From the NCBI GenBank assembly GCA_031291845.1, contig JARLIH010000247.1:1-34978 (forward strand): a stretch of DNA of 34,978 nt, read 5' to 3'. A program made the position numbers and the translations under genes. The notes below the pieces were generated by a model. The model saw nothing but the letters and a program-made list of their open reading frames with translations, did no database searches and was not told the origin of the DNA. This document shows, piece after piece, positions 18,739 through 25,903 of the stretch (within the stretch, counting starts at the first letter, position 1; every line of letters begins with the position of its first letter). The DNA comes from Isosphaeraceae bacterium (GTDB taxonomy: Bacteria > Planctomycetota > Planctomycetia > Isosphaerales > Isosphaeraceae).

Positions 18739-19980
18739 ATGGAGTTTGGACTGCGTCCGATGACGGCCACAGAGCGGCACACGTCCTCAGGCACCGGCCG
18801 GGTGTTGCTGCTGTCGACGAACATGGGCAAAGGGGGCGGCGCTGAGGAGCAGGTGATTGCCCTCGCGTATGGATTGCAGGCACGTGGTTGGGAGGCGCGG
18901 ATCGTCTCGCTGTTGCCTCCCAGTCCGATGCCGCCGGGCTTCGAGGAACGGGGCATCCCGCTGGTAGACCTGGGCATGCGCCCGGGCTCGCCGGACCCCA
19001 GGGCATTGCGGCGGCTGGGAGCACTCGTGCGCGAGTTCCGACCCAGCGTGATACACAGCCACATGGTCCACGCCAACTTGCTGGCCCGGGCGGTCCGGCT
19101 GCTCGAGCCGTACCCCGTGCTGGTCTGCACGCACCACAACCTGACCATGGCGGGCGTGCGGCGGAACTGGACGGGCCTCTTCGAGGTGGCGCACCGCCTG
19201 ACGGACGGCTTGGCCGAGCACGCGACCGCGATCTGCCACGCGGCCGCCGACTACTACGTGCGGCGCGGGGCGGTACCTGCCTTCAAGATGTCGGTTGTAC
19301 CCAACGGCATCGAGTGTGATCGCTACCGCCCCGATCCCGAGGCCCGTGCACGGTTGCGGCATGCCTTCGAGGTCGATGACCGGTTCGTGTGGCTCGCGGT
19401 CGGCCGGCTCGAAACGCAGAAGGCGTACCCGACGATGCTGCACGCGTTCGCCCGTCTGGGCGACGGCCGCCGTACATTGCTCGTGTGCGGCAAAGGGTCG
19501 CGGCGGGACGAGCTCGCCGCGCTGGTCGATGCGCTCGGTATTGGGGACCGCGTGCAATTTCTCGGTCTGCGCGACGACATCCCGTCGCTATTGAGTGTGG
19601 CGGATGGTTTCTGCCTCTCCTCGGACCTCGAGGGGCTACCGCTCGTCTTGCTCCAGGCCTCGGCGGCGGCCTTGCCCATTGTCGCGACCGATGTCGGGGG
19701 GAACGGCGAAGTCGTCGTGGATGGCGTGAGCGGCTATCTCTGTGCTGCGGGCGATCCCGGGGCGTTTGCCGAGAACCTGGCGCGCGTTGAAGCGCTCCCC
19801 GCCTCGGAACGTGCAGCGCTCGGGCTCGCGGGGCAGGATCGAGTGCGCGGGCAGTTCGAAGCCGAACGAGTCTTCGACCGTTGGGAAATGCTTTACCGCG
19901 AACTGCTCGCGCACGAAGGCGGGGCTGCGCGCTGGCCCCGTCGCCGCGCGCTCGCATCCGTGGCTGGCTCGAGGAAGTGA
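18739..19980 (+). CDS. Glycosyltransferase family 4 (GT-B fold)
   Basis: The protein has 413 residues from the ATG at 18739, or 406 from the ATG at 18760 (MTATERHTSSG); neither has a strong ribosome site. It shows the GT4 pattern: a Gly-rich N-terminal loop (GKGGGAEEQV), VIHSHMVHANLL, VVPNGIECDRYRPD between the two lobes, and VGRLETQKAYPTMLHAF. The donor-site motif reads EGLPLVLLQ, so the second Glu of the usual E-x7-E is Gln. It should transfer a sugar from a nucleotide-sugar donor. It lies only 2 bp before the A-PCP gene and thus belongs to that operon. It may glycosylate the peptide or a hydroxylated amino acid, or take part in EPS assembly. Confidence 0.87.
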   Translation: MEFGLRPMTATERHTSSGTGRVLLLSTNMGKGGGAEEQVIALAYGLQARGWEARIVSLLPPSPMPPGFEERGIPLVDLGMRPGSPDPRALRRLGALVREFRPSVIHSHMVHANLLARAVRLLEPYPVLVCTHHNLTMAGVRRNWTGLFEVAHRLTDGLAEHATAICHAAADYYVRRGAVPAFKMSVVPNGIECDRYRPDPEARARLRHAFEVDDRFVWLAVGRLETQKAYPTMLHAFARLGDGRRTLLVCGKGSRRDELAALVDALGIGDRVQFLGLRDDIPSLLSVADGFCLSSDLEGLPLVLLQASAAALPIVATDVGGNGEVVVDGVSGYLCAAGDPGAFAENLARVEALPASERAALGLAGQDRVRGQFEAERVFDRWEMLYRELLAHEGGAARWPRRRALASVAGSRK

Positions 19981-19982
19981 CC

Positions 19983-21815
19983 ATGCAAGCGGACCTCCTG
20001 GAACCCCTGGTTTCGTCGTCGCAGGTCCCCCTCGCGACCGTCGACACGTCGAGCTCGATCTGCGGCTCGATCGTGGCGCACGCCGACTGCGCGCCCGGGC
20101 GGCTTGCCATCAGCGACGGGAGCATCTCTCTCTCTTACGGGGAGCTCGAGCAACGGTCGAACCAACTCGCCGCGTATCTGCGCACGGCAGGCGCCGGGCC
20201 GGAGCGTTGCGTAGGGCTCTTCCTGGAGCGTTCGGCGGAGTTCGTGGTTGCGGCCCTGGCCGTGCTGAAGACCGGCGCGGCGTATTTGCCGCTCGACGCG
20301 GACACGCCTGCCGAGCGCGCGGCGTACATTCTCGGTGACGCCTTGGCAGCGCTGCTGGTTACGCACCGTGGCAAGGCGCGGGACCTGAGCGCCGGGGCCT
20401 GGCGCGTCGTCGAGCTCGACGGACCCGACGCGCCTCGGATCGCGTCCCAGCCCGCCACGCCGCTTGGTGATGCCCCTTCACCCGACAGCCTGGCGTACGT
20501 CGTGTACACGTCGGGCTCGACAGGGCGGCCGAAGGGGGTCGAGATCACCCGCGCGAACCTCCAGAACCTGGTCGAATGGCACTGCGGAGCCTTCCAGGTC
20601 ACCGCGGCCGACCGTGCGAGCCAGGTGGCGGGCGTAGGATTCGACGCCGCGGCCTGGGAGATCTGGCCCCACCTCGCGGCCGGAGCCAGCCTCCACATCG
20701 CCGATGAGGCGACTCGCCGCTCGCCTCAGGCCCTGCGCGACTGGCTCGTTGCCGAGCGGATCACGATCAGCTTCGTGCCGACCTTGCTGGCCGAGCAGTT
20801 GCTGCACGCCACCTGGCCCGCCGGAACGGCCTTGCGGGTGCTGCTGACCGGCGCCGACACGCTGCACCGCCGGCCGCCGGCCGGACTCCCGTTTACATTG
20901 GTGAATAACTACGGCCCGAGCGAATGCACGGTGGTGGCCACGTCGGGCGCTGTCGAGCCGGACGAGGCCGAGGGGGGGCCTCCCTCGATCGGCCGGCCGA
21001 TTGCGAACACGCAGGTGCTGATCCTGGACTATACCCTGCGGCCGGTCCCTCCGGGTGAAGGGGGCGAGGTGTGCGTGGTGGGGGCGGGGGTGGGCCGCGG
21101 CTACCGGAACAACCCCACGCTGACGGCCGAGCGCTTTGTGAGCTACGTCCCCGAGGCGGGCTCCTCCCAGCGCATGTACCGCACGGGCGACCGCGCCCGC
21201 GTGCGGCCCGACGGTACGATCGCCTTCCTCGGGCGCCTCGACGATCAGGTCAAGGTTCGCGGCTACCGGATCGAGCTGGGCGAGGTCGTTGCCGCGCTCG
21301 ACCTGCACCCGCGGGTCGAGGCGAGCGCCGTGGTCGTGCGCAGGGGGGACGATCCCAGCCTTGTGGCCTACCTTGTCGCCGACCAGGTGACTGCCCCCGA
21401 GCTGCGCGCGTTCCTCGCCCCCAGGCTGCCTGACTACATGATCCCCGCGCGTTTCGTGGCGCTGGGCTCGCTGCCGGTCACGGCGAACGGTAAGCTCGAC
21501 AAGGCGGCCCTTCCGGAACCGGGACCAACAAACCTGCTGCCCGACGACAGGCCGGCCGTCGAGCTGGGCGGAGGTGGGTCCGACATCGAGGCGAGGATCG
21601 GCACGCTGGTCGCGTCGCTGCTCGACGAGCCTGCGGTCGGACGCGAGGACAACTTCTTCATGCTCGGCGGTCACTCGATGCTCGGCGTGCAGATCCTGGC
21701 ACGGATCCGGGACGCGTTCGGCGTGAAGCTCAGCCTGCGTCAACTGTTCAACGCGCCGACGGTCGCCGGGCTGTCGGCCGAGGTGGCGCGCCTGGTCGAG
21801 CCCGTGGAAGGATAG
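19983..21815 (+). CDS. Stand-alone NRPS loading didomain A-PCP (predicted Leu)
   Basis: The 610-residue protein is one adenylation domain (about 30-510; [11 protein letters not shown] near 176, catalytic Lys504 in NGK) plus one carrier domain (GGHS, Ser565). No condensation, epimerase or thioesterase domain is present. The specificity positions read DAWFLGNVVK, a published leucine code. GAGGAAG precedes the ATG at 19983, supporting this start; a longer in-frame extension overlaps the GT gene and is rejected. An A-PCP next to a P450 is the arrangement of systems such as NovH/NovI, where a carrier-bound amino acid is hydroxylated at the beta carbon. By analogy this gene would load Leu for the P450 downstream. 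How the aminoacyl group leaves the carrier is not evident. Confidence 0.93.
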   Translation: MQADLLEPLVSSSQVPLATVDTSSSICGSIVAHADCAPGRLAISDGSISLSYGELEQRSNQLAAYLRTAGAGPERCVGLFLERSAEFVVAALAVLKTGAAYLPLDADTPAERAAYILGDALAALLVTHRGKARDLSAGAWRVVELDGPDAPRIASQPATPLGDAPSPDSLAYVVYTSGSTGRPKGVEITRANLQNLVEWHCGAFQVTAADRASQVAGVGFDAAAWEIWPHLAAGASLHIADEATRRSPQALRDWLVAERITISFVPTLLAEQLLHATWPAGTALRVLLTGADTLHRRPPAGLPFTLVNNYGPSECTVVATSGAVEPDEAEGGPPSIGRPIANTQVLILDYTLRPVPPGEGGEVCVVGAGVGRGYRNNPTLTAERFVSYVPEAGSSQRMYRTGDRARVRPDGTIAFLGRLDDQVKVRGYRIELGEVVAALDLHPRVEASAVVVRRGDDPSLVAYLVADQVTAPELRAFLAPRLPDYMIPARFVALGSLPVTANGKLDKAALPEPGPTNLLPDDRPAVELGGGGSDIEARIGTLVASLLDEPAVGREDNFFMLGGHSMLGVQILARIRDAFGVKLSLRQLFNAPTVAGLSAEVARLVEPVEG

Positions 21816-21822
21816 GATCGCC

Positions 21823-23082
21823 ATGCATCCCGTAGCCTCACCCGCGACGGGTCGGGGGGATGACGCGTCCCTGAGCCTCCATCACCTCCTCGACCCGGAG
21901 GTGCTGGCGAACCCGTACCCGCTCTACCGGCGTCTGCGCACGGAAGACCCGGTCCACTGGGACCCGTTCTTGCACGCGTGGGTCGTGACGCGTTACGAGG
22001 ACGTGATTACCGTCCTGCATCGCTTCTCGGCGGAGCGCGCGCCGTCGCCGGAATACTTTGAAGCGCTGGGCGCACCCGAAGTGGGGCCGATTGCCCGGGT
22101 GATGGTCAAGCAGATGCTCTTCATGGACGCGCCGGCCCACACCCGCCTGCGCAGCCTCGCCGCGCCCGCATTCACGCCGGCCCGCGTGCGCGTCTTGCGC
22201 GACCGTATCCAGAACATCGCGGCTGACTTGATCGACGGCATTCTGGCCCGGGGTACCGGGCGGATGGACCTGCTGGCCGACTTCGCCGAGCCGCTTCCCG
22301 CGATCGTGACGGCCGAGATGCTCGGGGTGCCGGTCGAAGACCACGTGAAGCTGAAGGACTGGTCCGCCACGTTTGCCCAGATGCTAGGTAACTTTCAGCA
22401 CAATCCCGACGGTCTAGTCGACGTGCTGAGCGCGGTCGAGAACCTGACGGCCTACTTCCATGCCGCGATCGCCGCGCAACGCAAACAGCCGAGGGAAGGC
22501 CTGATTCACTCGTTCATGACGGCCGAGGTGGACGGCGACCGCCTGACTGACGAGGAGATCGCCGCCAACTGCATCGTGACGATGGTCGGCGGGCAGGAGA
22601 CGACCACGAACCTGATCACGAACGGCGCTCTGTCGCTGTTGCGCCACCCGGCCGAGCTGGCCCGCTTGCGGGCTGACGCCGGGCTGGTTCCCTCGGCGGT
22701 CGAGGAGCTCTTACGCTACGAGAGCCCGAGCCAGCACACCGCGCGGCTCGCGCCCGACGACGTGATGTTGGGGGGCAAGACGATCCGCAAACGACAGGCG
22801 GTCATCGCCGTGATGGCCGCGGGGAACCGCGACCCGGAGCGCTTCCCCGACCCCGACCGCCTGGACCTGGGCCGGTCCGACAACCGGCACCTGGCATTTG
22901 GCTGGGCCGCGCACTTCTGCTTCGGCGCGCCGCTGGCCCGGCTCGAAGGGCAGATCGCCTTCGAGGAACTGTTGCGCCGGTTCCCGGTGCTCGCGCTCAC
23001 CGATGAACCGCTGTTCTGGCGCGAAAACCTCGGCCTGCGCGGGCTCAAGGCCCTACCGCTTACTTATGGCGCGCGCACATGA
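21823..23082 (+). CDS. Cytochrome P450, bacterial class I type
   Basis: The 419-residue protein has MDAPAHTRLRSL in the C-helix region (about 101-112), the oxygen-activating I-helix motif GGQETT (256-261), the ExxR motif (Glu295, Arg298) and the heme loop FGWAAHFCFG with Cys366 as the proximal ligand. It is soluble, with no membrane anchor, so it needs a separate ferredoxin/reductase; none is in the window. The gene begins 7 bp after the A-PCP stop, with GGATAGGA as ribosome site, and overlaps the next gene by 4 bp. Likely work: hydroxylation of PCP-bound leucine. Oxidation of the finished peptide or of another compound is the alternative. Confidence 0.93.
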   Translation: MHPVASPATGRGDDASLSLHHLLDPEVLANPYPLYRRLRTEDPVHWDPFLHAWVVTRYEDVITVLHRFSAERAPSPEYFEALGAPEVGPIARVMVKQMLFMDAPAHTRLRSLAAPAFTPARVRVLRDRIQNIAADLIDGILARGTGRMDLLADFAEPLPAIVTAEMLGVPVEDHVKLKDWSATFAQMLGNFQHNPDGLVDVLSAVENLTAYFHAAIAAQRKQPREGLIHSFMTAEVDGDRLTDEEIAANCIVTMVGGQETTTNLITNGALSLLRHPAELARLRADAGLVPSAVEELLRYESPSQHTARLAPDDVMLGGKTIRKRQAVIAVMAAGNRDPERFPDPDRLDLGRSDNRHLAFGWAAHFCFGAPLARLEGQIAFEELLRRFPVLALTDEPLFWRENLGLRGLKALPLTYGART

Positions 23083-24206
23083 AGCAAGGCAAGGATGCCC
23101 CGCTACCGCCGCCCCGCCTTCGCCCCGCGCGCCTCGACGACTACCCGCAGATCCAGCAGCTCGAGGCGTCGCACGGGCTCCTGACCCTCTCCGTTGACGA
23201 CTGGCGGCGCTTCTGGCTGGAACATCCGCTGCGCGCGCAGCTCGGCGACGGTTGGCCGATCGGGTGGGTCTTCGACGACGCTGCCGGCCGCGTCGTAGGC
23301 TCGCTGGCGAACATTCCCTCGCTCTATACGTTCCGCAGCCGCGAGCTCGTCGCCGCCACGGGCCGTGCCTGGGTCGTCGCCCCCGAATATCGCGGGATCG
23401 CCCTCTGGTTGATGGACGAGTACTTCAACCAGGAGGGCGTCGACCTGTTCATCAACACGACCGTGAACTCGCTCGCGGTGGACCCGTTCAGCGCGTTCGG
23501 CTCGTCCCGCGTCCCGCTCGGCGACTGGGAAACGGCCGCGTTCTGGGTGACGGCGTACCACGGGTTCGCGGCCACGGCCTTGCGAATCAAAGGCGTGCCG
23601 CTCGCCGGGTTCCTCGCGCATCCGGCCGGCGTGGCCCTGCGGGTGAAGGACGCGTTCACCGTGGTGGCGCTTCCCACCGCGAGCGGGGTAGCGGTCGGGG
23701 AGGAGAGCGCCTTTGATTCCCGCTTCGACGCCTTCTGGGCTGAGCTCGTACGCAGCAACCCGGAAAAACTGCTGGCCGTGCGCGACCGGCTGACACTCGC
23801 GTGGCACTTCGCGGGGCCGCTGCGCGCAGGGCACGCTTCGGTGCTGACGGCGTCTCGGGGCGGCCTGCTCCGTGCCTATGCGATCCTGAAGCGGCAGGAC
23901 CATCTGCCGTCGGGTCTGCGGCGATTGCGGCTGGTCGACTTCCAGAGCCTGGAACCCGAGGAAGACCTGCTGCCGAGCCTGCTTCGCGTCGCCTTGCGGC
24001 GTTGCGCTGCGGAGGGGATTCATGTCCTCGAGCACGTCGGCGGCGGCCTGCCGAAGATGCGCTCGTTCGATCGCTTCGCCCCCTACCGCCGCAAGTTGCT
24101 CGCCTGGCCGTTCTATTACAAGGCGGCGCGCCCGGAGCTCGACGCGGACTTGCGCGCACCCGCGGTCTGGGACCCGTCCACGTTCGATGGGGACGCGAGC
24201 CTTTAA
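23079..24206 (+). CDS. GNAT-like acyltransferase
   Basis: The 375-residue protein begins with RLRPARLDDYPQIQQLE, the typical first strand and helix of GNAT proteins, and has a motif A-like segment WVVAPEYRGIALWLMDEYF (about 98-116) matching the acyl-CoA-binding loop. The C-terminal half (about 200-375) also looks structured and ends FYYKAARPELDADL, so the protein is about twice a single GNAT domain and may hold two, as in FemABX-like or mycothiol-synthase-like proteins. The ATG overlaps the P450 stop (ATGA), so it is translated with that operon. A role in moving an acyl or aminoacyl group, perhaps the hydroxylated leucine, onto an amine or sugar is attractive but unproven; I recognise no specific family member. 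Confidence 0.65.
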   Translation: MKQGKDAPLPPPRLRPARLDDYPQIQQLEASHGLLTLSVDDWRRFWLEHPLRAQLGDGWPIGWVFDDAAGRVVGSLANIPSLYTFRSRELVAATGRAWVVAPEYRGIALWLMDEYFNQEGVDLFINTTVNSLAVDPFSAFGSSRVPLGDWETAAFWVTAYHGFAATALRIKGVPLAGFLAHPAGVALRVKDAFTVVALPTASGVAVGEESAFDSRFDAFWAELVRSNPEKLLAVRDRLTLAWHFAGPLRAGHASVLTASRGGLLRAYAILKRQDHLPSGLRRLRLVDFQSLEPEEDLLPSLLRVALRRCAAEGIHVLEHVGGGLPKMRSFDRFAPYRRKLLAWPFYYKAARPELDADLRAPAVWDPSTFDGDASL

Positions 24207-24251
24207 AATCAATAGCCCGCGCTGAGGCGAGACGGGTGGTGTATTGATTCC

Positions 24252-24347
24252 TGGGAGTGCGAGGCTCCGTCCGACCCGCGCGCCCCCCTGTGTACTGCAC
24301 GCGGAGTAGTTGGTGGTGCGCGGCTCGGACGGAGCCTCGCGCTCCCA
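24252..24347. repeat. Imperfect inverted repeat, 30-bp arms
   Basis: The left arm (from 24252) starts TGGGAGTGCGAGGCTCCGTC and the right arm, read on the minus strand from 24347, starts TGGGAGCGCGAGGCTCCGTC. Over 30 bases they differ at two positions, with about 35 bases between. Lying 45 bp after the acyltransferase stop, it may also act as a transcription-ending or RNA-stabilising structure. The form suggests a dispersed palindromic repeat. Confidence 0.85.
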
Positions 24348-24387
24348 ACAAAGCCGTGTTTTGGCCTGATCGCGGGTCGATGTCTAG

Positions 24388-24577
24388 AACGGACCGCCAA
24401 GGCGCCCGGACACGAGGAGAAGGAGGGCGATAGAAGCAATAAAGCGGTGAGAGGACCAAGAGAACGTTGAGACCGAAAACGTAAATTCAATGGATCACTG
24501 TTCGACCTCCTATCACTCCTCTTAAACTCTCTTCCCTTCTCCTCTTACCCCGGCGTTCTCGGCGCCTTGGTGGTTCG
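24388..24577. repeat. Second imperfect inverted repeat, diverged long arms
   Basis: The left arm (about 24388-24430) contains ACCGCCAAGGCGCC followed by GAGGAGAAGGAGGG. The right arm (about 24530-24577), read on the minus strand, contains ACCACCAAGGCGCC followed by AGAGGAGAAGGGAAG after several extra bases. The arms enclose about 100 bp that encodes nothing recognisable. It could be a decayed palindromic repeat or a small non-autonomous mobile element. Its edges are approximate. Confidence 0.6.
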
Positions 24578-25093
24578 TTCCCCAATTCTTGGCCGTCCCT
24601 CGCGTTCCGTTGCAAAAAACGAACGAAAGCCACGTGCACGTTGCGGAATAGCAACGCCGCATGAACACGACCTAGAAACGCGCCCTATATTGTGGGACTT
24701 TAAGACTCGCCTAACGAGCGGTCGGTCGGGCTCCCGGGCCGGAGGGCCGGTTTTCGACCTCTTCCCTCGAGTCATCGGAGCCTAGCACGAAGGACTCTCC
24801 CCGACCAGCAGACGAGCTCCTTTTCGCCCGAACGACGGCCGTTCTCCGTTAAGTGCGGACTGCAATTGTCCAACCGGCCAGCAATGGTTCCGGCCGAGCC
24901 CACCGGGGCGGAGCCCACGGGCTCGCGGGGGTACTTACGCGCCGTGCGCACGGCCCTCAACCACGAGTCAAGCGCTCTCTCTGGCACTTTTGTGCCTGTC
25001 GCCGGCGGGACGGCGAGAGCCTCCAGCGTCTTGCCTAATACGTCAAAGTGTCGTCTCGATTTCAGTAATAACAGCAATAAATGCCAGTACGCT

Positions 25094-25119
25094 TAAATGT
25101 AAAAGCACGCTTGCATTTA
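25094..25119 (+). promoter_or_regulatory. Dyad in the leader of the EPS operon
   Basis: TAAATG at 25094-25099 and CATTTA at 25114-25119 are reverse complements, with an inner AAGC/GCTT pair between them, about 35 bases before the first EPS start codon. It lies in the most AT-rich part of the area. An operator or a leader hairpin is possible. Confidence 0.35.
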
Positions 25120-25154
25120 GTCTGAGTAGACCAACCGGCTTGGAGACTACAGGG

Positions 25155-25844
25155 ATGACCAGTTCCGCATACTCGTCATCGGCCTATCCCCACCCGGGGC
25201 CAGATCGTTTCGTTCCCTCGGTCCCAGCGACGACCCCAGGGGTGCGGTTCGAGGTCGGCAAGCGCGCCATCGACGTGACCGCGTCTTTCGTACTGCTGTG
25301 CGCCGGCTTACCGCTGCTGGCCGCGATCGCGGCCGGTGTCAAGCTCACGAGTCCCGGTCCGGTCTTCTTCCGGCAAAAGCGCCTCGGCCGCGGGGGCGGG
25401 GTCTTCTGGTGCTATAAGTTCCGCTCGATGGTCCCCGACGCCGAGGACCAGCTCCGGTCACGTGCCGAGATACGTGAACAATTTGATGAGAACTTCAAGA
25501 TCCGGAACGATCCGCGGATCACGCCGCTCGGCGCCTTGCTGCGCCGGACCAGTCTGGACGAACTCCCCCAGTTGTGGAACGTGCTGCGCGGGGACATGAG
25601 CATGATCGGGCCGCGTCCGATCGTCGAGCCTGAGCTGCCCAAGTACGGTATCTGCGCGGAGCGGCTGCTGACGGTCAAGCCGGGCCTGGGGGGAATCTGG
25701 CAGGTGAGCGGCCGGAGCGAGACTACCTACGCCGAGCGCGTCGCCATGGACATGCAGTACATCGATTCGCGGTCGCTGGCGCTCGACCTAAAGCTGCTGG
25801 CGCTCACGGTACTCACCGTCGTGCGAGGGCGCGGGGCGTACTGA
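25155..25844 (+). CDS. Initiating sugar-1-phosphate transferase (WcaJ/PssY C-terminal type)
   Basis: The 229-residue protein is the catalytic 'bacterial sugar transferase' domain with a short Ser/Pro-rich start. It shows KRAIDVTASFVLLCAGLPLL (membrane anchor, about 36-55), CYKFRSM with the basic patch (86-92), DELPQLWNVLRGDMSMIGPRP (about 135-155) and KPGLGGIWQVSGRS (175-188). It should transfer a sugar phosphate from a UDP-sugar to undecaprenyl phosphate, the first step of Wzx/Wzy-type polymer assembly. It lacks the large N-terminal membrane domain of full-length WcaJ. The ATG at 25155 is chosen because GGAG lies nine bases upstream; a longer in-frame extension to 24990 is unconserved. Confidence 0.92.
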   Translation: MTSSAYSSSAYPHPGPDRFVPSVPATTPGVRFEVGKRAIDVTASFVLLCAGLPLLAAIAAGVKLTSPGPVFFRQKRLGRGGGVFWCYKFRSMVPDAEDQLRSRAEIREQFDENFKIRNDPRITPLGALLRRTSLDELPQLWNVLRGDMSMIGPRPIVEPELPKYGICAERLLTVKPGLGGIWQVSGRSETTYAERVAMDMQYIDSRSLALDLKLLALTVLTVVRGRGAY

Positions 25845-25903
25845 CTGCCGCCGGGCGTTCCTTCCGGCTTATCGCATATTTGAACAACAGGGCGTGCGAA
25901 CCG

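Larger units (their letters stand above)
24207..25154. other. Repeat-rich intergenic region before the EPS operon
   Basis: This 948-bp spacer holds two long imperfect inverted repeats (24252-24347 and about 24388-24577) followed by about 450 bp with no recognisable gene and an AT-richer leader from about 25060 to 25140 that contains a dyad. Short open frames on both strands show no protein-like composition. GGCACTTTTGTGCC near 24982-24995 is a small dyad. The region probably contains the terminator of the P450 operon and the promoter of the EPS operon. Confidence 0.5.

Noticed and set aside
20478..21824. Long open frame of 448 codons opposite the A-PCP gene
   Set aside because: Antisense to a clearly recognised adenylation domain, with shadow-like composition and no conserved motif.
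24252..24577. CRISPR array or attachment site
   Set aside because: There are only paired inverted arms, with no series of equal direct repeats and spacers, and no integrase or tRNA nearby.
24980..24996. TGGCAC followed by GC, resembling a sigma-54 promoter
   Set aside because: The GG-to-GC spacing is nine rather than ten and the -12 element does not match; a small dyad explains the similarity.
24207..25154. Small genes in the intergenic region before the EPS operon
   Set aside because: Short open frames on both strands have no convincing ribosome sites, conserved motifs or protein-like composition, and some cross the inverted repeats.
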